64,000 bases of DNA from Nonomuraea typhae (GTDB taxonomy: Bacteria > Actinomycetota > Actinomycetes > Streptosporangiales > Streptosporangiaceae). The notes below the pieces were generated by a model. It saw only the letters and a list, made by a program, of their open reading frames with translations, was not told where the DNA came from and ran no database searches. Of the stretch, positions 32,059-40,230 are shown in pieces; positions within the stretch are counted from its first letter, which is position 1, and every line of letters starts with the position of its first letter. Made by a program: the position numbers and the translations under genes. The DNA is taken from the NCBI RefSeq assembly GCF_009760925.1, contig NZ_VRLV01000005.1, positions 124,001 to 188,000 of the forward strand, written 5' to 3'.

Positions 32059-32817
32059 ATGAGCTACTCGGTTGGTCAGGTGGCGAGGTTCGCCGGAGTC
32101 ACGGTGCGGACGTTGCACCACTATGACGAGATCGGGCTGCTCTGCCCGGGTGAGCGGACGTCGGCCGGCTATCGGCGGTACACCGAGGCCGACATGGACC
32201 GGCTCCAGCAGGTCCTGTTCTACCGCGAGCTCGGCTTTCCCCTGGAGGAGATCGCGGTGATCCTCGATGAGCCGGGGGCGGACGCGATGACGCATCTGCG
32301 CCGTCAGCACCAGATGCTCATCCAGCGGATCGACCGGCTCAGGATGATGACGGTCGCGATCGAGAAGGAGATGGAGGCACGGACGATGGGCATCAATCTG
32401 ACGCCCGAGGAGAGGTTCGAGGTGTTCGGGGATTTCCGGCCCGAGGACCACGCGGAGGAGGCGGAGGAGCGCTGGGGCGGCACCGAGGCGTTCAAGCAGG
32501 CCAACCAGCGTATGGCCGGGATGACGAAGGCCGACTGGGTGCGCTTCGCCGAAGAGGGCAAGGCGGTGGCGGAGGCGCTGGCGGCGGCGTTCCGCGAGGG
32601 CGCCCCCGCTGACGGCGTGCGTGCCATGGATCTGGCGGAGGAGCATCGGCAGCACATCACGCGGTGGTGTTATGACTGCAGCTTCGAGATTCACCGCGGG
32701 CTGGGTGACATGTACGTGGCCGACCCGCGGTTCTCGGCCAACTACGAGCCGCTGGCCGAGGGCCTGACGGCGTACATCCGGGACGCGATCCACGCCAACG
32801 CCGCCCGGCACTCATAA
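32059..32817 (+). CDS. TipA-like MerR-family regulator
   Basis: The 252-residue protein has a MerR DNA-binding domain (YSVGQVARFAGVTVRTLHHY, then GERTSAGYRRYTEADMDRLQ), a coiled-coil dimer helix (about 75-110) and a C-terminal TipAS domain (about 130-250) with the pattern NQRMAGMTKADWVRF and WCYDCSFEIHRGLGDMY. In TipA this domain traps thiopeptide antibiotics and triggers transcription. The Cys-x-x-Cys at WCYDC is notable, since TipAS binds thiopeptides through cysteine. The start is ATG 32059, seven bases after the -10, so the leader is very short or absent. The readable operator before it supports autoregulation. Confidence 0.88.
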   Translation: MSYSVGQVARFAGVTVRTLHHYDEIGLLCPGERTSAGYRRYTEADMDRLQQVLFYRELGFPLEEIAVILDEPGADAMTHLRRQHQMLIQRIDRLRMMTVAIEKEMEARTMGINLTPEERFEVFGDFRPEDHAEEAEERWGGTEAFKQANQRMAGMTKADWVRFAEEGKAVAEALAAAFREGAPADGVRAMDLAEEHRQHITRWCYDCSFEIHRGLGDMYVADPRFSANYEPLAEGLTAYIRDAIHANAARHS

Positions 32818-32892
32818 ACCACCGGAGAAAAAAGCGTGAAGGCGATCCGGGGCAGCGGCGGATAAACAGGTGTAACCCACAGAAGGGACACC

Positions 32893-33495
32893 ATGCGAAT
32901 GGCCGCTCCCCCGGACGTGCCCGTGACCGTCGGCGACGCGACACTCGTCGAGCAGTCGCTGCGGCTCCCGGACGTGTTCGCGGTGCTCTACGACCGGTAC
33001 TTCGACGAGATCCACCGCTATCTCGCCGGCCGCCTCGGCACCCAGGCCGCCGACGACCTCGCCGCCGAGACGTTCCTCGTCGCCTTCAGGAAGCGGCGCA
33101 CGTTCGATCCCGGCCGCGGCGCCGTGCGTCCCTGGTTGTACGGCATCGCCACCAACCTGGTGGCGCAGCATCGCCGCAGCGAGACGCGCAGGTTAGCCGC
33201 CTTCCAGCGGACTCCCGTCGACGACCGGGCCGATCACGGCCACGAGGACAGGGTGACGGCGCGCGTGACCGCCGCGAGCGCACAGGGGCGGCTCGCGTCG
33301 GCTCTGGAGCGGCTGTCCGAGGGCGACCGCGACGTCCTGCTGCTGATCGCGCTGGCCGATCTCAGCTATGAGGAGGTCGCCCAGGTGCTCGACATCCCTT
33401 TCGGCACAGTCGGATCCCGCCTCAACCGGGCCCGCAAGAAGCTGCGCGCGGCGCTGGGCGGGAGCAATCCCATGATCGGAGGGTCCGATGGATGA
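32893..33495 (+). CDS. ECF-type RNA polymerase sigma factor
   Basis: The 200-residue protein has sigma region 2 (VLYDRYFDEIHRYLAGRLG, AADDLAAETFLVAFRKRRTF, PWLYGIATNLVAQHRR) and region 4 (LERLSEGDRDVLLLIALADL, YEEVAQVLDIPFGTVGSRLN), with a short linker and no extra C-terminal domain. GAAGGGA precedes the ATG. The following CU044_5270-family gene overlaps it by 8 bp, the usual pairing in which the second protein may act as an anti-sigma or sensor. The regulon is unknown; no sigma-specific promoter is evident in the 75 bp upstream. Confidence 0.9.
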   Translation: MRMAAPPDVPVTVGDATLVEQSLRLPDVFAVLYDRYFDEIHRYLAGRLGTQAADDLAAETFLVAFRKRRTFDPGRGAVRPWLYGIATNLVAQHRRSETRRLAAFQRTPVDDRADHGHEDRVTARVTAASAQGRLASALERLSEGDRDVLLLIALADLSYEEVAQVLDIPFGTVGSRLNRARKKLRAALGGSNPMIGGSDG

Positions 33496-34594
33496 TGATC
33501 TGACCGCGGTGCGCGATCTGCTCTCCACGCCGGGCCCGAGCCGTGAGGTCACCGACGGGGGCCGGGCCCGCCTGCTGGCGGCCGCCTGGGGCAGGCCGCC
33601 TCGCAAGCACCGTCCGGGTGGCTGGACGGCGCCGTTCCGCTACGGGCTGGTGGCCGCCACGCTGGCCACGGCGCTCGGGGTCGCGGTTCTCACGCCCTCG
33701 GGCTCCCTGGTGCTCTCCCCGGATCCGGCCGCGACCGCCTCCAACGCGCCGACCGCCCGGCAGATCCTGCTGGCCGCCGCGACCGCGATGGCGCGCACGC
33801 CGTCGGCGGGTGACTACTGGCGCGCGCGTACGGTCACCGGCAAGTTGATCGTCAGCCCGGATCGCGGGTACGTGCTGCGCCGCGACTCGGCCAGCGAGAC
33901 CTGGCTGAGCAGGTCGCCGGACAAGCGAGGCTGGTCGTTCAACCAGTATCTCGGCGCCCGTCCGGCGGCGGAGGCGGACAAGCTGGCCTGGCAGATGGCG
34001 GGTGAGCCGGTGAGCTGGCGCTACCCGGCCGACGTGACGGGCATGGGCTTCATCGGCGCGGGCGAGACCGTGCAGTCGGCGGCGGGCGCCAGGGTCGGCG
34101 GCCCGCCGAAGGGGCCGGTCAACTGGGAGGAGGTGGATCGCATCCCGGCGGGCGCGGCGGCGCTGCGTTCCTATCTGGAGCACAAGATCGGCGACGTGAG
34201 CGACAGGGAACGGGTCTCGCGGCTGCGCAAGGGCTGCATGGAGATCCTTTCCGGGCTGCCGGTCTCGGCGGAGGTGCGTGCCTCGGCCTATCAGGTGATG
34301 GCCTCGCTGCCGGGCATGACGGCGGAGGGCGAGGTGACCGATCCGCTGGGCCGTACCGGACAGGGGCTCAGTTACCAGGTCAACAAGCCGGAGGGCCAGG
34401 TGGGCAACGGCCGGTTCGTGATCGATCCGGACAGCGGCTTCCCGCTGGCGAACGAGACCAAGGGCGTCGGGCGGCTGGCCGACGGCCGGAGCGTGGAGGT
34501 GAGCACCTTCACCGCCTATCAGCAGATCGGCTGGACGGATGAGGAACCCGACCTGGAGGGGGCGCGGGCAGGCGATGGCATTCACGCTGGATGA
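33488..34594 (+). CDS. CU044_5270-family protein, membrane-anchored partner of the ECF sigma factor
   Basis: The 368-residue protein has a short cytoplasmic N-terminus (DLLSTPGPSREVTDGGRARL), one transmembrane helix at about residues 52-72 and a large outside domain, in which the family pattern LAAATAMARTPSAGDYWRAR and ALRSYLEHKIG can be seen. Proteins of this family nearly always follow an ECF sigma gene and are thought to hold or sense for it; no zinc-binding anti-sigma motif is seen. It overlaps the sigma gene by 8 bp and the following CDP-alcohol transferase start by 20 bp, so the three form one operon. Confidence 0.82.
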   Translation: MDDDLTAVRDLLSTPGPSREVTDGGRARLLAAAWGRPPRKHRPGGWTAPFRYGLVAATLATALGVAVLTPSGSLVLSPDPAATASNAPTARQILLAAATAMARTPSAGDYWRARTVTGKLIVSPDRGYVLRRDSASETWLSRSPDKRGWSFNQYLGARPAAEADKLAWQMAGEPVSWRYPADVTGMGFIGAGETVQSAAGARVGGPPKGPVNWEEVDRIPAGAAALRSYLEHKIGDVSDRERVSRLRKGCMEILSGLPVSAEVRASAYQVMASLPGMTAEGEVTDPLGRTGQGLSYQVNKPEGQVGNGRFVIDPDSGFPLANETKGVGRLADGRSVEVSTFTAYQQIGWTDEEPDLEGARAGDGIHAG

Positions 34595-35371
34595 GGTCAA
34601 GCGGCTCACGTACAAACCGCGTGACGCCTGGTGGACGGTGTTCCTGGTCGATCCGGTGGCCGGGCGGCTGGTGGTGGCGGCCGGCCGTACCTCGATCACG
34701 CCGAACCAGGTGACCTGGGCGGCGTTCGTGCTCGGGCTGGGGTCGGCCGCCTGTTTCCTGATGGGCGAGCTGGTGGCGGGGGCGGTGCTGTATCACCTGA
34801 GCTTCGTCCTGGACTGCGTGGACGGCAAGATCGCCCGGCTGAAGGGCACGGGAACGGTCTTCGGCGGCTGGCTGGACTACGTCTTCGACCGGATCCGGGT
34901 GCTGGCCTGCGCGGTCGCGCTCATGTGGGGGCAGTACCGGCTGACCGGTCACGACTTCTTCCTCATTCTCGGCATCGTCGTGGTTTTTCTGGACATGTTG
35001 CGATACGTCGATGCCTTCCAGGTGGCCAAAGTCCGCCGCCAGATGCGGCGGCAGATCGACGAGGCGGCCGGGGAGGAGCACGACCTGGAGCCGGAGGAAC
35101 TGGTCGACCTGCAGCGCGGATTCCGGACCCACTTCTCCTGGTGGCCGTCCGCGACTGGCTGCGCGAGCACCGGGTGCGCACGCATCTGGTGAGCGGCATC
35201 GAGTTCCAGATGGCGGTGTTCATCGTGGGTCCGCTCCTGGGCCTGGTGGCGCCGGTCACGCTCGCGGCGGCGGGGATGCTGCTGGTGTTCGAGGTGGCGA
35301 TCATGTACAAGCTCTGGCTGTCCGCGCGTGACCTGGCCAAGGCCCTGGACGGCATGCGGGCGGGCGGTTAA
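34575..35371 (+). pseudogene. CDP-alcohol phosphatidyltransferase, frameshifted
   Basis: The first part, from ATG 34575, encodes the complete active-site motif DGKIARLKGTGTVFGGWLD followed by YVFD, the pattern DGxxAR-x8-Gx3Dx3D of CDP-alcohol phosphotransferases, which make phospholipid head groups. After HFSWWPS (about 35147) the frame becomes nonsense and stops at 35192, while the expected continuation VRDWLREHRVRTHLVSG and two more membrane helices lies in another frame up to 35371. Loss of one base around 35141-35150 explains it. The catalytic part is intact, so either the genome carries a shortened enzyme or the base is a sequencing error. It is the last gene of the sigma factor operon. 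Confidence 0.75.
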
Positions 35372-35387
35372 TTGCGTTGAGCCCCCG

Positions 35388-35420
35388 GGCGGCCGTCTGC
35401 TCTACTCGTGGACGGCCGCC
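35388..35420 (+). terminator. Ten-bp perfect hairpin between the sigma operon and the Otr(A) leader
   Basis: GGCGGCCGTC (35388-35397) pairs with GACGGCCGCC (35411-35420) over a 13-base loop. It lies 17 bases after the CDP-alcohol transferase stop. There is no T-run. It may end the sigma operon transcript or be part of an attenuator in front of the leader ORF, which begins 19 bases later. Confidence 0.55.
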
Positions 35421-35438
35421 AACCAAAGGAGCCCCGAA

Positions 35439-35549
35439 ATGCGCCGAGCGTTCATGTTTCCGCAAAAGGTAAAAATCACCTCTTCTAGGGACATGACGCT
35501 ACGTGAGAATGCTGAACTTGGGGATCTTGGCGCATGTAGACGCCGGTAA
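35439..35549 (+). CDS. Possible 36-codon leader ORF overlapping the otr(A) start
   Basis: An ORF starting at ATG 35439 has the best ribosome site of the area, AAAGGAG seven bases upstream. It encodes MRRAFMFPQKVKITSSRD and a further 18 residues, ending at TAA 35549, and overlaps the Otr(A) gene in a different frame by 47 bp. The Otr(A) GTG at 35503 has no comparable site. Translation through the leader could control access to the resistance start codon, as with leader peptides of other ribosome-protection genes. Against this, AAAAGG and TAGGGA (35486-35491) could form a promoter giving a near-leaderless otr(A) mRNA, in which case the ORF is chance. Confidence 0.4.
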   Translation: MRRAFMFPQKVKITSSRDMTLRENAELGDLGACRRR

Positions 35550-37431
35550 GACCAGCCTCACCGAGCGGCTCCTCCACGCCGCCGGGGTCATCGACGAAAT
35601 CGGCAGCGTCGACGACGGCAACACCCAGACCGACTCGCTCGAGCTCGAACGACGCCGCGGCATCACGATCAAGTCCGCCGTCGTCTCCTTCGCGATCGGC
35701 GACACCACCGTCAACCTGATCGACACCCCGGGCCACCCCGACTTCATCGCCGAGGTGGAACGCGTCCTCAGCGTGCTCGACGGCGCCGTCCTGGTCATCT
35801 CGGCCGTCGAGGGCGTGCAGGCCCAGACCCGCGTGCTCATGCGCACCCTCCAGCGCCTGCGCATCCCCACGCTCCTGTTCGTCAACAAGATCGACCGCCG
35901 CGGCGCCACCTACGACGGCGTCCTGGCCCAGATCGCCGCCCGCCTCACCCCCGCCGCGATCCCGCTGGCCACCGTCCGCGACCTCGGCACCCCGAGGGCG
36001 AGCGTCCAGCGTGTGTACGGCGGCGCCGACGTGCTGGCCGACAACGACGACGACCTGCTGGCCGCCTACGTGGCCGACCGGATCCCGGAGTCCCGGCTCC
36101 GCCGCGAGCTGGCCGGGCAGACCGGCCGGGCGCTCGTGCACCCGGTCTTCTTCGGCTCGGCCATTACCGGCGCCGGCGTCCCCGAGCTGGCCGACGGCAT
36201 CCGCGAACTGCTCCCACCGGCTACAGGCGCGGCCGACGCCCCGGTCTCCGGCACCGTGTTCAAGGTCGAACGCGGGCCGGCCGGGGAGAAGATCGCCTAT
36301 GCCCGCCTGTTCTCCGGGACCGTCCGCACCCGGGACAAGCTCGCCGAGCAGAAGGTCACCGCCGTGCGCGTGTTCGACAGCGGCGCCGCCGTACCGGCGA
36401 AGGAGGTGCGCGCCGGGCAGATCGGGAAGCTGTGGGGCCTGGACGGGTTCAAGATCGGCGACCGTATCGGCCCCGACGACCCCGGCGCGAACGGGCGCCA
36501 CTTCGCCCCGCCCACGCTGGAGACGGTCGTGGTCCCGGCCCGCCCGTCCGCCAAGGGCGCGCTCCGCGCGGCGCTGGCGCAGCTCGCCGAGCAGGATCCG
36601 CTGATCAACCTGCGCCAGGACGACCTGCGCCAGGAGATCTACCTCTCGCTCTACGGCGAGGTGCAGAAGGAGGTCATTCAGGCCACCCTGGCCGGCGACT
36701 TCGGGCTGGAGGTCACCTTCGAGGAGACCACCACCATCCACGTGGAACGCCCGATCGGCACCGGGCGGGCGGTCGAGTTCAACGGCAAGGATCCCAACCC
36801 GTTCCTGGCCACGGTCGGGCTGCGGGTGGATCCGGCGCCCGAGGACAGCGGGGTGGAGTTCCGGCTCGGGGTCTCGCTGGGGGCCATGCCGTACGCGTTC
36901 TTCAAGGCGGTCGAGGACACCGTGCACGAGACGCTGCGGCAGGGGCTGCGCGGGTGGCAGGTCGTCGACTGCGTGGTCACGATGACGCATTCGGGATACT
37001 CGCCGCGGCAGAGCCACGCCCACGCGATCTTCGACAAGAGCATGTCGAGCACGGGCTACGACTTCCGCTACCTGACGCCGCTGGTGCTGATGAGCGCGCT
37101 GGCCCAGGCCGGGACCCGGGTGTGCGAGCCGTTGCACCGCTTCTGGCTGGAGATCCCGCCCGACGCGCTCGGGCCGGTCCTGCCCCTGCTGGCGCGGCTG
37201 CGAGCCGTACCCAGGACGCAGGCGGACGGCGTGATCGAGGGAGAGATCCCCGCGGCCGCGGTGCACGAGCTGCAGCAGCTCCTGCCGGCGCTGACCCGTG
37301 GCGAGGGCGTGCTGGAGAGCGCGTTCGCCCGCTATCAGCCGGTCACCGGCACGCCGCCCGAGCGGGCCAGGACCGACCACAATCCACTGCACAGGAAGGA
37401 GTACCTCCTGCACGTCGAGCGCCGGGTCTGA
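35503..37431 (+). CDS. otr(A): Otr(A)/Tet(M)-type ribosomal protection protein
   Basis: The 642-residue translation-factor GTPase has G1 AHVDAGKTSL, G2 RGITIKSA, G3 DTPGH, G4 NKID and an EF-G-like domain order. The domain IV stretch YSPRQSHAHAIFDKSMSSTG and the C-terminus HNPLHRKEYLLHVERRV fit Otr(A) of Streptomyces rimosus as I recall it, rather than Tet(M). Such proteins bind the ribosome and release tetracyclines. In actinomycetes related genes are also intrinsic and do not prove a tetracycline cluster; no tetracycline biosynthesis genes are here. GTG at 35503 is taken as the start, with ATG 35509 two codons later as an alternative. Regulation may involve the leader ORF. Confidence 0.88.
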   Translation: MRMLNLGILAHVDAGKTSLTERLLHAAGVIDEIGSVDDGNTQTDSLELERRRGITIKSAVVSFAIGDTTVNLIDTPGHPDFIAEVERVLSVLDGAVLVISAVEGVQAQTRVLMRTLQRLRIPTLLFVNKIDRRGATYDGVLAQIAARLTPAAIPLATVRDLGTPRASVQRVYGGADVLADNDDDLLAAYVADRIPESRLRRELAGQTGRALVHPVFFGSAITGAGVPELADGIRELLPPATGAADAPVSGTVFKVERGPAGEKIAYARLFSGTVRTRDKLAEQKVTAVRVFDSGAAVPAKEVRAGQIGKLWGLDGFKIGDRIGPDDPGANGRHFAPPTLETVVVPARPSAKGALRAALAQLAEQDPLINLRQDDLRQEIYLSLYGEVQKEVIQATLAGDFGLEVTFEETTTIHVERPIGTGRAVEFNGKDPNPFLATVGLRVDPAPEDSGVEFRLGVSLGAMPYAFFKAVEDTVHETLRQGLRGWQVVDCVVTMTHSGYSPRQSHAHAIFDKSMSSTGYDFRYLTPLVLMSALAQAGTRVCEPLHRFWLEIPPDALGPVLPLLARLRAVPRTQADGVIEGEIPAAAVHELQQLLPALTRGEGVLESAFARYQPVTGTPPERARTDHNPLHRKEYLLHVERRV

Positions 37432-37470
37432 CGGCCGGGAAATGTCAGTGGCACCAGGCATGATGACCCT

Positions 37471-39528
37471 ATGAGCGACGCACCTCCCATGACCGTCCCG
37501 GCCGACCACGCCGCCTACGCGGAAGCCGTCCAGCTGGCGGTCGACGCCGCCGCCGCGTACTACGCCGACGGCACCTCCACGCTCGACGACGACGCCTACG
37601 ACCGGCTCGTGCGCGGCATCGCCGCCTATGAGGACGACCACCCCGGGGAGGTGCTGCCCGACTCGCCCACGGGCAAGGTCGCTGGCGGCGCGGTGGTCGG
37701 CGACGTCCCGCACCTGGTGCCCATGCTCAGCCTCGACAACGTCTTCGGCCCCGAGCAACTGGCCGAGTGGGCCGCCTCGGTGGAGCGTCGCATCGGCCGC
37801 CCGGTGACGGAGTGGAGCGTGGAGCCCAAGCTCGACGGCCTGGCCATCGCCGCCCGCTACCGGCGTGGCCGCCTGGTGCAGTTGATCACCCGGGGTGACG
37901 GCACGGCCGGCGAAGACGTCAGCCACGCCATCGGCACCATCGTCGGCCTGCCCGCCAGGCTGACCGACCCGGTGACGGTCGAGCTGCGCGGCGAGGTCAT
38001 GATGACCGCCGCCCAGTTCGAGCAGGCGTGCGCCAAGCGCCAGGCGCACGACGGCACCACCTTCGCCAACCCGCGCAGCGCCGCCGCGGGCACCCTGCGC
38101 GCCCAGGACCGCCCCTACGTCTGCGAGCTGACCTTCTTCGGCTACGCCGCGCTGCCCACCCCCGACGACACCACCGAGCTGGCCACGCGGCTGCGCGAGC
38201 TGCCCCACAGCCAGGTCATGGAATGGGTGGCCGGTCAGGGCGTGCAGACCACGGCGGTCACCGCGGTCGCGGGCATCGTGGCCCACACCGTCGAGGAGGT
38301 CCAGGAGCGGGTCGGCCAGATCGCCGCGGCCCGGCCCGAGCTGCCGTTCGGCATCGACGGCATCGTGGTCAAGTGCGACCTGGCCGCCGACCAGGCCGAC
38401 GCCGGGTTCAGCTCCCGCGCGCCCCGCTGGGCGACGGCCTACAAGCTGCCCGCCACCGAGAAGATCACCAAGCTGCTGGCCGTGGAGTGGAACACCGGCC
38501 GCACCGGCATCATCGCGCCCCGCGCCGTGCTGGAGCCGGTCGAGCTGGACGGCTCGATCGTCACCTACGCCACCCTCCACAACGCCGCCGACATCGCCCG
38601 GCGCGGCCTGATGCTCGGCGACTCGGTCGTCGTCTACAAGGCGGGCGACGTCATCCCGCGCGTGGAGGCCCCGGTGGTCCATCTGCGCACCGGCGACGAG
38701 ACGCCCATCGCCATCCCCGACGTCTGCCCGTCCTGCGGCGACGCCATCGACGCCAGCCAGGAGCGCTGGCGCTGCGTCCGGGGCCGCGCCTGCCGCGCGA
38801 TCGCCTCCATCCAGTACGCCGCCGGGCGCGACCAGCTCGACATCGAAACCCTGGCCGACACCCGCATCCAGCAGCTGCTCGACGCCGGGCTCATCACCGA
38901 CTTCGCCGACCTGTTCTTCCTGACCCGCGAGCAGATCCTGGGCCTGGAGCGCATGGGCGAGGTCTCCACCGACAAGCTGCTGGCCGCTCTGGAGCAGGCC
39001 AAGACCCGGCCGCTGAGCCGCGTGTTCTGCGCGCTGGGCGTGCGCGGCACCGGCCGCTCGATGAGCCGCCGCATCGCCCGGCACTTCGCCTCCATGGACG
39101 CCATCCGTGCCGCCGACGCCGAGGCGATCCAGCAGGTGGACGGCATCGGCCCGGAGAAGTCGCCGGTCATCGTGGCCGAACTCGCCGAGCTGGCACCCCT
39201 GATCGACAAACTGGTCCAGGCCGGGGTGAACATGACCGAACCCGGGGTCACCGCTGCCACGGAGGAGGAGCCGTCGCAGGCGTTGCCGCTGTCGGGGATG
39301 AGCGTGGTGGTGACCGGCGCGATGTCGGGCAAGCTGGAGTCGCTGTCACGCAACGAGATGAACGAACTGATCGAACGGGCCGGGGGCAAGGCGTCCTCCA
39401 GCGTGTCGGCCAAGACCTCGCTGCTGGTGGCGGGGGAGAAGGCGGGGTCCAAGCGGGCCAAGGCGGAGTCGCTCGGGGTGCGGATCGTGTCACCGGAGGA
39501 GTTCGCGGAGCTGGTCGCGGGGGTCTGA
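37471..39528 (+). CDS. ligA: NAD-dependent DNA ligase LigA, diverged form
   Basis: The 685-residue protein has all LigA domains: Ia region (YYADGTSTLDDDAYDRLVRG), HLVPMLSLDN, the adenylated lysine in EPKLDG (Lys120), TRGDGTAGEDV, OB domain, a four-cysteine zinc finger (CPSCG, then CVRGRAC), helix-hairpin-helix region and a BRCT domain with LSGMSVVVTGAMSGK. Some normally fixed parts vary, for example HAIGTIVGLP for the usual NxRTIxxIP and FANPRSAAAGTLR for FANPRNAAAGSLR. Several actinomycetes have a second LigA, and this may be that paralogue; the window cannot show whether it is the only one. It starts 39 bp after otr(A). Confidence 0.92.
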   Translation: MSDAPPMTVPADHAAYAEAVQLAVDAAAAYYADGTSTLDDDAYDRLVRGIAAYEDDHPGEVLPDSPTGKVAGGAVVGDVPHLVPMLSLDNVFGPEQLAEWAASVERRIGRPVTEWSVEPKLDGLAIAARYRRGRLVQLITRGDGTAGEDVSHAIGTIVGLPARLTDPVTVELRGEVMMTAAQFEQACAKRQAHDGTTFANPRSAAAGTLRAQDRPYVCELTFFGYAALPTPDDTTELATRLRELPHSQVMEWVAGQGVQTTAVTAVAGIVAHTVEEVQERVGQIAAARPELPFGIDGIVVKCDLAADQADAGFSSRAPRWATAYKLPATEKITKLLAVEWNTGRTGIIAPRAVLEPVELDGSIVTYATLHNAADIARRGLMLGDSVVVYKAGDVIPRVEAPVVHLRTGDETPIAIPDVCPSCGDAIDASQERWRCVRGRACRAIASIQYAAGRDQLDIETLADTRIQQLLDAGLITDFADLFFLTREQILGLERMGEVSTDKLLAALEQAKTRPLSRVFCALGVRGTGRSMSRRIARHFASMDAIRAADAEAIQQVDGIGPEKSPVIVAELAELAPLIDKLVQAGVNMTEPGVTAATEEEPSQALPLSGMSVVVTGAMSGKLESLSRNEMNELIERAGGKASSSVSAKTSLLVAGEKAGSKRAKAESLGVRIVSPEEFAELVAGV

Positions 39529-39604
39529 GCCGGGGTCGCGGAGGCCGGAGCGGAAGCCGGAGTGGGGCCAGACCCAAGGGCTGGGTCGGCGGAAGGGACA
39601 GCGG

Positions 39605-39669
39605 CCGGTGGGGGCAGCGTCCGGTGGGGGCAGCGTCCGGTGGGGGCAGCGTCCGGTGGGGGGCAGCGT
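39605..39669. repeat. 16-bp minisatellite, four copies
   Basis: CCGGTGGGGGCAGCGT repeats three times exactly from 39605 and a fourth time with one extra G (39653-39669). It lies between the convergent stops of ligA and the DUF1871-like gene. Copy number may vary between strains. Confidence 0.85.
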
Positions 39670-39682
39670 TCGGCGGAAAGGG

Positions 39683-39955
39683 TCAGCGTCCGGCGCGGAG
39701 CCGGTCCAGGGCGGCGGCGACCTCGCCGACCTGCGAGGGGTGGCGGGTGGTCCAGTTGGGGGAGACGTTGAACCAGCGGTTCCAGACGGAGCTGACCGCG
39801 GCGGCGGTGATTTCCTGTCCGGCGTGCACGAGGGCTGCGAGATCACCCACTTCGGACTCGTACTCGTCCTCGGGCGCCCCCATGCCGAGCAGACCTTCCG
39901 GGTCATATCCGTTGATCAGCGATCGGACCTCGGCGGTTACCTGATCATGTGGCAT
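39683..39955 (-). CDS. Small DUF1871-like protein
   Basis: The 90-residue product reads VRSLINGYDPEGLLGMGAPE followed by DEYESEVGDLAALV, which fits the DUF1871 pattern (LINxWDPxGL, then PxDEYxxE) of small proteins without known function. ATG at 39955 is used since the conserved part begins soon after; the frame goes on for four more codons. It is the second of two small minus-strand genes, 45 bp after the next one upstream. The 16-bp minisatellite begins 14 bp after its stop. Confidence 0.6.
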   Translation of the reverse strand: MPHDQVTAEVRSLINGYDPEGLLGMGAPEDEYESEVGDLAALVHAGQEITAAAVSSVWNRWFNVSPNWTTRHPSQVGEVAAALDRLRAGR

Positions 39956-40000
39956 GCCTCCAAGCATGCCGCACGCCGCCGAGATCCCTCCAGGGCTGCC

Positions 40001-40189
40001 TCAGAGACCGGACGGATCGCGGCCCACGCTGATCTCCTCGGCGATGCGGCGGATCTCCGAGACCTCCATGCCCGGCGCCTTGGGCAGATGGCGCAGGAGC
40101 GCGTCCATCACCACCGGCACCGGCTGGCCGGCCAGGCTCCCCGCGATGCCGTGAACGGCCTGGAACAGCGCCTTGTCCGTGTCGTGCAT
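40001..40189 (-). CDS. Small hypothetical protein, 62 residues
   Basis: The product is a soluble, helical protein (ALFQAVHGIAGSLAGQ; VVMDALLRHLPKAPGM; EIRRIAEEISVGRDP). GGGGG is four bases before the ATG at 40189, and codon use fits a real gene. No family is recognised. It probably shares a transcript with the DUF1871-like gene downstream and starts 41 bp after the MarR gene's stop. Function unknown. Confidence 0.5.
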   Translation of the reverse strand: MHDTDKALFQAVHGIAGSLAGQPVPVVMDALLRHLPKAPGMEVSEIRRIAEEISVGRDPSGL

Positions 40190-40230
40190 GCGACCCCCGT
40201 CTCCTCGTCGATGATGCTCCCCGGGTCACG

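Noticed and set aside
35503..37431. Marker of a tetracycline biosynthesis cluster
   Set aside because: No polyketide genes lie nearby, and Otr(A)-like genes are often intrinsic in actinomycetes.
35485..39084. A very long open frame (about 1200 codons) on the minus strand across otr(A) and ligA
   Set aside because: It is the antisense shadow of two well-supported genes in GC-rich DNA; its product is low-complexity Arg/Gly/Ala/Val sequence with no domains.
39605..39669. CRISPR array
   Set aside because: The repeats are 16 bp and directly adjacent, with no spacers and no cas genes in the window.
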